Assembly: GCA_010645155.1 (NCBI GenBank)
Contig: JAAGOF010000081.1
Location: 816,728-880,727 of the forward strand
Direction of reading: 5' to 3'
DNA: 64,000 bases
From: Tigriopus japonicus
Taxonomy: Eukaryota > Arthropoda > Copepoda > Harpacticoida > Harpacticidae
The notes beneath the pieces are model-generated. The model saw nothing but the letters and a program-made list of their open reading frames with translations, did not search any database and was not told where the DNA came from. Within the stretch, counting starts at the first letter, position 1, and each line of letters starts with the position of its first letter. Below, piece after piece: positions 38,021 to 49,200 of this stretch. The position numbers were made by a program, and so were the translations under genes.

Positions 38021-38064
38021 CATTTATTCCGAAAATTGATTCCCAGGATACCAATGCAATGCCA

Positions 38065-40939
38065 TTAGTTGGTCTCAGCCGAAGCAGCTCTTTGTTCCAA
38101 CGTCTTGATAACCTGTTGGTATCCAAGAGAGGCTTCGTTCAACGCGTTTTCAGCCTTCTTTTCCATATCTTCCAAATAAGCTTTGTCCTTGATGTCCAAT
38201 AGATTGATGCGCACATTGCATACAGCGCCATAAACGGCCGTTTCCAAGCATCTAGCCCCAACCTAAAAGGATAGATTCAAAAAATAAGTCACCCAACCAG
38301 ATGTGAGTAACTGTTCAAAATTACCTGAAGATCGGATTTGCAATTGATGTTCCCAATCTCCGCCAATTCTGCAAGTACACCCCAAATTTTGTTGACCGTA
38401 ACTGCCAGGTTGTAGGGAACAGAAATGGCCTTTTTGAGACCTTGTTCCATGGCTTCTTCACGTTTGGCATTCTCCTCTTCGGTCGTTTTGGGTAGTTTCA
38501 TGGCTGTCATGTAGTCATTAAAAGCTGAGGTATCTGCATCAACCATATCCGTGATCAACCGGAAGGTCTTGTCTAAATCCGGGATGATTCGTCTCATTGG
38601 AGCGTCCAAATGTTCCCATTGACGTTTCCCGTAAGATAGTTTTCCCACCATGGATCCCAACGCAGCACCCTAGTAGACCGGGTCGTGATTTGTAAATATT
38701 AAATATTTATGAGGCATTTGATGCAATTGTAAATGAAAATGGGATAAATCATTAAGTGGCACCTCCAAATCCAAGGGAATCTAGTCTAGTTCGAACAATG
38801 AAGTCCTCCTCTCTTCTTTATCGGGCCCCTTCATTGTTCAATTTGTTACCCATTAGTCTTCGTCGGGAATATGTAGGAGCTGATCCTCTAACAGCATTTA
38901 AGGCAGGATTGGACAAATTTTTTAAATACTATCTCTGAACAACCCACTATACAAGGGTTGAACAGATCTGTCAACAGTAACTCGTTGGTAGACTAAATTT
39001 TGTATAGATATTAGTTAATCAAATTGTTTTATTTATGACTTATTTTGACAGGGAATCGCTTTCCTTGCGGTTACAAGGTGTGCCGTTACTGCATAAACTG
39101 CTTATTCTAAATTATTTTTCATATGAATACTTTAGAGCTTATTCTAACATTGAGGATTTTCAGCTTTGACGGTATAACAAAAGAATCAAAACATGTTATG
39201 CAACATGCAAAAAGGGCTTTCACTGTTCATGGACCACTGTATTACCAGTAGCATAGGATGAAAGTTACTTCGTAAATTTTTTTGTCGAATTATTCTTAAA
39301 TCTGGGGAGGCAAACTTTGATAGTTTCAATTGCAATTCATTGCAATTCAAAGTAAAATAATTGCTATCATATCAAATTGCATTTTAGAATACAGAATATA
39401 ATGGAAGCACCTCTAAATTTCTGTTACTCCAACCAAGAAGTCACTTTGACTTTTTGTTTTGTCATAGAATAGTGCAAACTCAAGGGTAAGCTAGTTATGG
39501 AGTACCCTGTATTAATAGAACTTACCAAGGCTCCAACCAGAGCGGAGACTGAACCACCTCCTGGAGCAGTGGTTCGGTCTCCCACACTTCTAATAAAGTT
39601 TCTGACCGTCTGCGAAACCAATGGGCCATCATCTTGCTCCAAACAGTACTCAATAATTCTCTCTTTGGGCTTGAAAGGGGATAATGTGGAGAGGCCCAAT
39701 CGATTAATGGCCAAATGGACTTTTTGGTCCTCCTCAATAATGAACAGATTCTCCTTCTCGATGTAGTAATTGGCTGCATCCAACATGGCCTGAAGTGGCA
39801 CCAAGCCAACTGCTTCTGAGCCAGTCACAGGAAGACTTAGCTCTTCTGCATCTTTCTTTGCCTTCGGGTTTAATATGATTTAGAATTTATTTAGAGCTGG
39901 AAAATTTGTATTTGTGCATATACCTCTTCATAAGCAATATGCATAGGTGTCAAGTCCATATCTGTGAGGTTTAGTGAGATTTGCGCAATGTTGTGTTCAG
40001 CCAGCCACCAACCAATCCCTTGAACAGCCTTTAACCTTCCCGGTATGTCTTTGCCGCGGCCTTGCTCTCGCAAATTCAACGCAATTCTGTAAGAGGTGTT
40101 GCAATTTTGAAAAGAGACATTCCGGAAAGTGACTTTTTAAAATCTTTTAAGGATTACCTATGTGCTTGTTCCTTGGTACAAACCATGTTGACATTGTAGG
40201 CAATGAGAAACTTGCGGACACCAGTCACAGTTCCACCCCATGATGGAACAAAAGTTGCCTCTCCAAAGTCTGGCTTCCATTTTGGATCTTTCAGCTTTTC
40301 TTCAAGTCCTTCATACTCGCCAGACCGAATCTTATTCACACAATTTTGCTTTTAGAGAGTTTGACCAATATTAAGAGCATTTTTTTTCAACCTTACTTGA
40401 GGCATGGTCTTCCGATAATCTTTGGTTGATGCATAGCCATACAGAAACACTGGAACACCCACCTCCAAGGCCAATCTCTCACCAAACCTCTTAGAAACTT
40501 CAATACATTCTTCCACTGATATGTTTGCTACCGGGATAAATGGGCACACGTCCAAAGCGCCCATTCTTGGATGCTCCCCTTTAGAATATCTTTGTTAAAA
40601 TAAAATGTCTTATGTGATGAGTGACATATCCAACCTTTATGTTTCGTCATGTCAATGAGCTTGAAGGCCGTTTTGGCACCAGCTAAAGCTCCTTCAATAA
40701 CTGCATCAGGTCCTCCGACAAAAGTGTAAACCGTTCGATTTGTGGATGCTCCAGGATCGACATCCAGAAGTTTGACACCACTAACCTTCCGGATAGCATC
40801 GGCGATAGCATCGATAACCTGGATTAAAAATATTCCAAAGTTTTCAGTTAAAAGTTAAGTGCTTCTTAAAAGTTAGTCTTCTTACCTTGAGGTCTTTGCC
40901 TTCAGAGAAATTCGGAACACATTCCACGATTTGAGCCAT
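38065..40939 (-). CDS. FTCD: Formimidoyltransferase-cyclodeaminase, 8 exons, 550 aa
   Basis: Exons are 40886-40939, 40635-40818, 40397-40578, 40158-40348, 39924-40086, 39526-39861, 38325-38669 and 38065-38262; phases join cleanly into 550 aa (human 541). The enzyme moves the formimino group of formiminoglutamate, from histidine breakdown, to tetrahydrofolate, then releases ammonia to give methenyl-THF. The formiminotransferase half opens [14 protein letters not shown] and has [14 protein letters not shown], placing the catalytic His at residue 82 as in mammals. The cyclodeaminase half begins near residue 335 with [14 protein letters not shown] (357-370) and YGKRQ...MRRIIPDLD...VDADTSAF. Exon 6 has a weak pyrimidine tract at its acceptor and intron 2 has a weak GTTGGA donor. 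AATAAA lies at 38023-38028. Intron 6 holds a LINE fragment. The fused form is the animal arrangement. The product is cytosolic and octameric in mammals. Confidence 0.95.
38750..39095 (+). pseudogene. CR1-like LINE 3' end within an FTCD intron
   Basis: The frame 38756-38938 encodes [20 protein letters not shown] then [13 protein letters not shown], the usual extreme C-terminus of CR1/Jockey-type reverse transcriptase proteins. About 110 bases of untranslated sequence follow. They end with ACAGGGAATCGCTTTCCTTG (39048-39067) and GGTTACAAGG. It is opposite in strand to FTCD and 5'-truncated, as is common for target-primed LINE copies. Confidence 0.75.
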
Positions 40940-42652
40940 TGCCGAGTTGATTTCACGCCAGAGTCTGATACAATACAGCACTCAAGCTCAGTCCAATCTT
41001 ATGTGTGGATGAGATCTCAAAAAACAGGATTCCTCTGACCTGAACTCGTCCGGGCAACGTACTGTAAGCTGTCCAAATGTACCATCATACATTTCATGGA
41101 GAAAGTAGAGAGTTTTGAGAAATTGTTGTGCCTTTTTTGCTATCTCGTCCATTTGTAGCAACCATTCATAGCAATTATGACCGATCATATGTGTGTGTTA
41201 CAATGTCTGTTGAAGCTTGATATGACTAACGTTCGGGCTACAGATAAAAGGTGCGGTCATTTTTAGATAAATTATCAGGGGAAACATCATATTTCATATT
41301 CATATCTTATCTACTGATAGTAGTACTGATTTCTCATTAAAAGATTGAATCAAAAGCTGGAAAATGATTTAAAGAAATGGTTATACAATCATCCAATTAT
41401 GGATGGTCGGCTAGACGTTTTTGACACTTGTTGACACGAAAGCTGGTTTGAGGATTGAGAAGTAAAACACCGGTTTTTTTCGCTCCAAACGAGTTTCTGT
41501 AACTCTGTAAGTGTAAGTGTCTGTAATAGATTTTTTGACTTGTGGGGATTCGTTTGTATATGCTCAAAAATAGATGATTTTGTCCTTATTGTTTAAAAAG
41601 ATCAATTCGAAGATTTAGAGCTCTAGCAAACTCAACTATTTTTTTTGGTGAACATTTTTTTTTTTCCTGGAATTCAATGTTCACTGATCTCACAAGAAAC
41701 AGATTTGAAATTAATCTCAGGGATTTTGGTAAAAAAGATTCCTGTAATACTAGGGTGCGTGAAACTGTTTTTCTCACTTACGATGATTTGTATTTGAAGT
41801 TTTTCGTACTCTACTTACACAAAAATGAGATCCTTGCAACATTATGGTCAAGAGTAAAACTGAAAAAACTCAAGTGATACAAGTTTTTAGCCTTTTTGAA
41901 CATCTTTTCAAGGCTGGACCTATTTTTATAAGCTAAAACGAACCGTTATTCCAATCAGTAACATCAAGCGATGGTCAGCATTCAGTCATTTCAGCTGAAG
42001 ACATATAGAGTTCTAGTGTGAAAGATCATTGAGAAAGCCTTTTTTGAGAAAGTCTTTTTTGAGAAAGTCTTTTTTGATGTTCATGAATTTTGATTCGAAA
42101 ATTATAAAGTGAGAAGTTTACGCCTGACAAGTTTAAAGAAGTTTTGGTAAAATCATCATTGATTTCAACTTTGATTTCCTCCATCTCCTCCACTAGTTAA
42201 CGCCCATTTTTGTGTTTTCGTTGTTAAAATTATTGAGTTAGACTATTATTTGGTAGTTATTTTTCATCATCACATCATACATCTCATCAGCTTATTTGTA
42301 CTCATTTAATCTGAAAGGAAATAGAATGAAATGAAACATAAAAGGTATGAAGTTGAAAATGATTGTAGCTGGTAATCACACATTTCAAAATTGTACATGA
42401 TGAAAGAATTTTTGAGCTGAATCTCTTTATGGTAAAACTTGCCTAGCTCAAGTTTTATCTTCATCTATTCATTAGCATGAACCTCTGCATTTAGAACAGT
42501 TTAAAAAATGCGCTTTGGTCTGTGCATTGTTGTTAAATGTGAGGTTTTTGTATAAAAATATTATTACGTCAAATTCCTATTGGATTGATGGAGCCTAAAC
42601 AGTATTTTGAAAATGATTTGCTTTCAGTTCTCTATAATCTATCCCATCAAAG
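40940..42652. other. 5' flank of FTCD, no gene seen
   Basis: AT-rich sequence with no domain-bearing frame. A short tandem repeat, GAGAAAGTCTTTTTT-type, occurs at about 42030-42075 (three units). The FTCD promoter should lie at the left end. Confidence 0.45.
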
Positions 42653-42660
42653 CTGTAGAG

Positions 42661-43642
42661 CAGGGGTCGGTAACCAGTGGGCCCAAGGGTGGTCGTTGAT
42701 GAGCCCAGGAGCTTTGTGGAAGGTCCAAAGCAATAAGTCCGAGATCAACCATAGTTCCTTATGTATTAATGAACCTTCCAGCATCTGTTTGATGGGCCCG
42801 CAAAGTCTGATTTAGTGGGGCTTGACCAGACCTGTTCAAGATACTTTGAAAAAATATCTAGATAAGATAGTATTTTCCGCAAAGTATCTAGATAAAGATA
42901 GTTTAAGATACTTTCCTGAAAAAGTATCTAGATAAAGATACTTTAAGATGCTTTCCCGAAAAAAGTATCTAGATAAAGATACTTTAAGATACTTTCCCGA
43001 AAAAAGTATCCAGATAAGATACTTCAAGATACTTTTCACAAAACGTGTCTATATAAGATACTTCTAGATACTTTTCTACATTATGCATAATGTCAAATTA
43101 TTTGTGCATTATGCACATTGAGAGTGGATGCATTATGCACCCTTCCTCAAAGTGGATAATGAATGCATCCTCAGATTCCTCACTCTATGTGCATAATGTG
43201 TCCACTCTCAAGTCTCAACATCAACATGTATCCACTTTCAATGTTCATAATGCACAAGTAACTTGACTTTATGCATTATGAAGAAAAGTATCTAGAAGTA
43301 TCTTTTCTAGATATTTTTTGGGAAAATGCATAATGGATGCTTTAACACAAAAGATTGAGAGAACACATTATCTAGATAAAGAAAGTTCAAGATAGTTTTC
43401 CAAAAAAAGTATCTAGATAAAGATATTTCAAGATACTTTCCCGCAAAGAGTATCTAGATAAAGATAGTTTAATATACTTTCCCGAAAAAAAGTATCTAGA
43501 TAAAGATACTTTAAGATACTTTCCCGAAAAAAGTATCTAGATAAAGATAAAAGATAAACTATCTTTTATCTTTATCTTTTATCTAGATTAGATAATTGAA
43601 CAGGTCTGGGCTTGACCCAAATATGTTGCCAACACTCCACTG
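42661..43642. mobile_element. hAT-like GGGCCCA MITE interrupted by a second MITE
   Basis: The left part, 42661-42826, starts CAGGGGTCGGTAACCAGTGG and carries the family words. The right end, TGTTGCCAACACTCCACTG, lies at 43624-43642. Between them is the 782-bp element at 42827-43608, which splits this one and duplicates GGCTTGAC. Nesting shows that this copy is the older. Confidence 0.72.
42827..43608. mobile_element. hAT-like element of tandem AAGTATCTAGATAAAGAT units, nested
   Basis: The ends CAGACCTGTTCAA and TTGAACAGGTCTG are exact inverted repeats, and GGCTTGAC flanks both sides exactly (42819-42826 and 43609-43616). The outer thirds are tandem arrays of a unit of about 42 bp (AAGTATCTAGATAAAGATAC plus TTTAAGATACTTTCCCG). 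The centre holds TGCATTATGCAC / GTGCATAATG words in both orientations. It is non-coding. Confidence 0.85.
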
Positions 43643-43826
43643 CCTCAGAGGAAATTGGAGAGGGCATTGTCGTCAATTTGCCTGCCTTATTTGCAACTAA
43701 AACTGGCCAGACGTCTAAAAAACAATACATCTCCAAAGAATACCCTAAACACTTGGCCATACAAGTGGAAATCATATTACAATCGTTGGTGCAGAGAGCT
43801 TATGTGTGGAAGTTTCATCTAATCGT

Positions 43827-44042
43827 TAATCACCGATGTCAAAGATGCGTGACGTCACACCTCTCAGGTTAAATTTAGGTTAAGTTAGGTTTGAATGAAG
43901 TTAAAGTAGGTTTAAATTAGGTTAGGTTAGGTTTAAGTTAGGTTAGGTTAGGTTTAGTTAGGTTAGGTTAGGTTTAAGTATGGTTAGGTTAGGTTTAAAT
44001 TTGGTCAAATGTGACGTCACTTATCTTTGACATCGGTGATTA
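43827..44042. repeat. Inverted repeats enclosing a TTAGG-type tract
   Basis: The arms 43827-43859 and 44010-44042 are inverted copies matching at 31 of 33 positions; their core reads TAATCACCGATGTCAAAGAT then GTGACGTCACA. Between them, 43866-44004 is nearly all GGTTA/TTAGG and GGTTTAA words (GGTTAGGTTAGGTTTAAGTT). TTAGG is the arthropod telomere unit. It is probably a MITE whose interior is a satellite-like array. Confidence 0.72.
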
Positions 44043-44666
44043 CCGGTTACAGAAGTTTCAACGAGTCCCCAACGCTGAATAACCCTTGCCAAGGAAATCG
44101 TAAGACATGGAAGCCTCCGCTCAGGCGTTCAGGTGTGGATTTTTTATAAATCGAATTCCATTCAAGTAAATGATTTTATTTTGATAAGATTGATACGACA
44201 AGCGTTTAAGGATGCTGTTTGCTGAATTTCAGCATCAAACGTTCCTCCGTTCACAAGAAACAATGTTTCGAAATTTGCTTCGGTCGCAATACATACGCGC
44301 AGAAACGAGAGAACAATTTACCCTACAATGTGCAAATGTTCGATCGGAAGAGCGCCCTATGCTCTACGCTTCAAATTACTCTAAATGCAACAAGTTTCGC
44401 TCGATCAAGTTGAAATTAAGCATGTGAGCTTTACATTACCAGCCGGACAACTGGTTTAATTAGATTTTTCTCTGCCTAACACAGAATTCCAAAGATGGAT
44501 TTTGCCAGTAGCCGAGGCATCCAGGTATTTAGCGATCCTTGCTCTTGCTTTGAAAAGTCATCGATGGTTTGGCCTCTCTTCTCTCTAGAACTCTATGTTG
44601 AAAACAACAAGAGTCTTGTTTATTTGCCCAGGCGAGTTTTCCTCTCGGATCAAAGGGTGAGGAAGG

Positions 44667-46139
44667 TAGGGATGGGTGACACCGGCAATTTTGACCTCGA
44701 CACCGACACCGGTGTCGAAGTTTCCCATCGACACCGTGGTGTCGACACCGCTGGTGCCGACACCGACACCAAGAATGACACCTACACCAGTAATTCATAT
44801 TAGAATTTGGGGTTTAAAAATCATCATCCTAAATTTTATCAAATACATAACAAGTTCCATCTTTTTTTTGGTAGCCCTTAACCTCAAATGAAGGGTAAGC
44901 AACATAACTTTCCCGTTTGGAATTTCTTACAAGTAGGGTCCAGAATTATATTTTTTCGTAGTATTTCCCAAACTTCTCTAATATTTTGGTCGTTTAGAGG
45001 AAAACATATAATGGGGAAGTTGAAATTTCTATTGTTAAATCCGGTTTGTGTCAAGTGTGCCTCCAACAACAACTAATTAGATTTTAATTGCCAAACACTT
45101 ATTTGATATATTGGTGTACGCACACAAAATAGCCAAATAATGGCTTTGTATTAAATATTTATGAATATATGGCTCTTTTTCCAAATATTTGGTTTCTTTT
45201 GAAGAAAATGTGCATCTTTTAAGGAAGCCAGAGTGGCCGCGCGTACTAATGCGTTCTTAAAAGAGCCGAGTGTAAGTGCTTCCCCAGACGGCGTAGGTTC
45301 GAATCCTGTTGGGGATCGGATTGAAGCTGTCGGGAGAAATCCTTGATTACAGGGAATCGCATTCCTTGTAGCGGTAGTAGAAAATCCGCAAAAAAAAAAT
45401 ACTTTGCCACTTTTTAGCAAATGTTTTTCCGGGACCTGCTTATGACATTGCGGAAACTAATGGGCTTGAACTGGTTTCAGTGTTTTTGAGGTGGAGAAGC
45501 CATTTAAGAAATGACAAATGCTTTGGAGACCCATGGTGGTGTTGAGTATCAAAAGTTTATTCTTCTGCTTAATCAAGATGTCCTTGGCTTAATGCATGAG
45601 CAATTTTTTTATTCAAATTCCCCAAAAACATAATTGAATATAAGTGATTTAACATTTCTTTGCACTTATTGTTAAATATCCTTATGGACAATGTTATCTG
45701 CAATATTGTCATTTAAGGTACCTAGATATTTAAATTTCATTGAACTTAATTATCAAATTGTGCTTAAAAAGTTTTATTTAAGTGTTACTGAAATATGAAA
45801 GGCGAAAGATCTATTTTTCTAGGCCAATTATGATGTTTGTATTCCCTATGACAAGGTCAGTTGAAATTTGTACTTCATGACATTCATCACGGAGATGAGT
45901 CTGGACAGACCCAGACATTCTTCAACAAAAATTAAAATAAATTGTAGGTAAACTTAAATTGGAGAGAGGGGAAATAGGTTTACATTTCACAATAACCCGC
46001 TTTGCAAGTCTTTCAACGTAATTTGGCGCGATTTTTGGAACTTTCGGAAAAAACTCACGAAACGTCGACACCAAAGTTCAAAAAAGCCGGTGTCGGTGTC
46101 GAGGTGTCGACACCGACACCGGCTTCTCGCCCACCCCTA
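44667..46139. mobile_element. Possible hAT-like element with GACACC repeats and internal SINE
   Basis: The left end TAGGGATGGGTGACACCGGC and the inverted right end (TAGGGGTGGGCGAGAAGCCGG) look like terminal inverted repeats. Both are followed inwards by GACACC hexamer arrays with GGTGTCGACACC palindromes. A family 1 SINE lies inside. No matching target duplication is seen (GAGGAAGG against AGCAAGTG), so the two ends might belong to separate copies. Confidence 0.45.
45221..45400 (+). mobile_element. tRNA-derived SINE, family 1, best copy
   Basis: It starts AAGGAAGCCAGAGTGGCCGC (A box). GGTTCGAATCC at 45295-45305 is a perfect B box. The CTTAAAA loop and long variable arm suggest descent from tRNA-Leu(UAA) (inference). 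The body reads GGATCGGATTGAAGCTGTCG. The tail ACAGGGAATCGCATTCCTTG can fold as a short hairpin and is followed by GTAGCGGTAGTAG and an A run. Confidence 0.85.
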
Positions 46140-46282
46140 AGCAAGTGGCGAGCCTTGATTTCTATGACACTTGATTCGTTGTTATGTTGCTATGTAGACA
46201 AAGTCATTTTGTGATTGTGTCATGTTTGACTAAAAGTTGAGGATGTGATAGCTTTCTTCAACATAATCGCTGACAAAAAAAC

Positions 46283-49200
46283 ATGAATATCTACACAAAA
46301 AGGCGGTGTAGTTTTGTGGTGATTTTTCTTTACACATTCTTCAACGGCGTTGAGTATGGTATGTATCTTATTCAGGCAAATAATCAGTTTCTTAGAAAAC
46401 TAGTATAAAGTTTATTGCTTTGAGTTAATGTTTTGAACTATTACTTAAATAAAATATTTCTTCAATATGGCAAAAAATGTTATTTGTTTGTTATCTTGTT
46501 AAAAGGTTTTTAAAATCATTTTGTTGTTCAAACGCATTGGTAAACCTTGAAAATAGCCAATTGTGTGTACTTATTAATATGTTATTGGCTTTTGACAAGA
46601 GGATGGCAATGTTTTTTTTCTCTAGGATGTCTAGAAAATCAGTTTTACTGAAGGAACGCTTTTTGATCTACTGTACTTTACAATTCAAATGTACCGAAGA
46701 AGTCGTGATAAAAGTATTTTCATGCAAGCATGCGATTTGTCTGTTTTGACGAATTAATGTTTAGGTTGAAAGAATTAACACTTTAAACTGTTGTAACTCT
46801 TGTAAATTGTATTTTTTGGTTTAGATTTAATGGATTATGATCAAATCTGAATCGAAAAAAGCAAATTTCGGAATTAAACCTCCACTTTTATCAAGATTAT
46901 TAGCGGAAGTTTAATGGTAAATCAGGAACTCTTAAGCTTACTCAGTATTTGCGAATTAAAAAAAAGTGAGACTCTTTAGACAAAATGCATCGCATAGGAC
47001 GTCTTAGTATGTCTGGTGCTAAATGGCACATCATAATGTTATCATTTGATATTTTTTTAAAAACAAAATGTTGTTTTATGAATTTCAAGTTTATGGTAGA
47101 TGATTTTATTTCAGCGGTGGTGTTCCCAACACTTTGGGAGTACCTTCAATCATTGGGAGTTCCTCCCTCCAATGTTTACCTCTTGGGAGCATGCATATCC
47201 GGTAAGAGATACTCATAAAAAGTACCAATTTACTATATTTTTTTAAAATTACCGTCCTCTATTGATTCTTTTAGCTGTCACCGTCACCGACATGATTGCT
47301 AGTTTGGTGGTGGGGCGCCTTTTGGATTGTTTCACCCGAGTATCTTGGTTTATACTCACCTTGAATTTGTTCCAAATCGTGTCTGGTCTCATTTACGGAT
47401 TTGCCAGTTCTTCAACATGGATCTTACTGAGCCGACTGATTGCTGGTTAGCACCTGTTTCTTCAACGTTTTAGGTCACATCTTACCCGCACTAATCTAAA
47501 AAGCTCTCAAGTATTCATATTCTAAGTCGCTATCGTACTTTGCGATTATCTCACAGGCGTTTTCTGTAGGTTGCGTGATTTAATTCTTAAAAGTTGTGTC
47601 TTGCACTTTAAATAAGTTTAAATTGTTTAAGATGAAATAAGGTGTGATCCGGTAAAGTTTCATTAGGCTAAATAGGTTGGAAAAGGGTAAAATAGTTTTT
47701 ACTTACAAACTTTATGATGTGAGATAAAAGATTAGAAATAATTAGTTTGGCAGGTCTAAAGAACCCCATGGGAAAGAAGTGTCATCTCCGTCACGTTGTT
47801 TGACTTTTTGAAGTTTCAAATGTTTGCCAATGTTGTTGTTGCCATCATCAATCAGGATGTTCAAGTTAAAACGAAATTTGATTTTGCAATCAATTTATAC
47901 AGATCTTGTCAATAAGAATTGATCCATTCATGGTGTCGCAAAATTAGATGTGTTCTGATGACGCTTCTTCCCCATGAGCTTCTGTAGATAGGTCATGCTT
48001 CTACCGGTTTAAATACACTGCAAATCAACATTGGAAGCACACTTTTAGCATGTCTTGAAACAGACAAAACATGTGAGCTAATAATTGTTCCAAGAGTATA
48101 CTTGTTGTTAAGCTATTTGATTGAGTCACCGAACATGCGACCTATTATTGAATATAAAAGAAATAGTGCCAGATTTGAGCTGATAGCAATTGATTGATGA
48201 AAATGTTATTTATTCTTTAGGAGTCGGCAATGTGGCCAGTGTTGCTTTAATGACGGATGTGACCCGAGCCACTTCCAAAGAAGAGCGAACCTCTGTTCTA
48301 GTCTCATTTAGTATTGCTCAACAAGTAAGTCCACCAATAAACCTAACATTTCGAGGGCTCGAACACAGTGATTTTCTTTAGGTTGGCCTTTTATTTGGCC
48401 CGGCTTGCAATTTGTTCCTTCGCCAAATTTCCTTTACACTCTTTGGATTCGAAGTGAACAAACTCAATGGTCCCGGTTTCTTTCTTGCCACCATGTACTT
48501 TATATTTGAGGTAAGGAAGGATTTTAAAGATTTTTCACCTTTGATCGTAATGATCTCTTTTTTCTGATCGCTCTTTAGTTTGTTGTGTTATTGATGTATT
48601 ATGATCTTGCCAAAGAATATGCCAAAGAACAAAAGCGAATTGCCGATGAGTCAAACCCACAAATCTTGGAGATCAACTTCACACCGGTAGATGAGACCCC
48701 AATCCAGATTTTGGACCCAAACATCAGTTGGGCCGAGTATAAGAATGAGTTGTTTAGAGGAGAAATTGTGGCCCTGATTTTCCTCCGATTCATTGGGTTG
48801 TTCGGACAGACCTGTCTTGAGGTAAGTGGTTTTTTTGCTCCAACGTGATCAGAATAATTGGTGTGCTCAGGGGTTTAAACATTTGTGACTTTTCCTCCTT
48901 CTTATGCACTGAAAGACTTTTGAAATTGGCGCCTCCTGGCCTCTGACACCAAACTGCAGAGACTTAGTTCAATTGCTTTTGTAGTTCCCAGGATGAATTA
49001 CGGAAATACCATCTACGTCTTGCCGTGGATATGAATCAGAGGTTTCTTTCAACAAAGAAAATTTCTCTAATTTACAGAATCTTTATCAAAGCTTCAAATT
49101 TCGCCACGAGATGGAGGCAAAACAGGCAGTCTAGACTTCAGAGCTATCCTCTGCTTAAAATTGTAGCCAAAATTAAAACTTTGCTCTTCAAACTGCTTTC

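Noticed and set aside
40988..41188. Extra upstream coding exon of FTCD
   Set aside because: The FTCD frame already starts with the family's [11 protein letters not shown] at 40939; the 66-codon frame upstream is not similar to any part of the enzyme.
42661..44060. CRISPR-like array because of regular repeats
   Set aside because: The genome is eukaryotic, units are contiguous rather than spaced by unique spacers, and transposon ends explain the layout.
45221..45310. A true tRNA-Leu gene
   Set aside because: Box A and B are good, but the acceptor stem does not pair, and the same body and tail follow in other copies, so it is a SINE.
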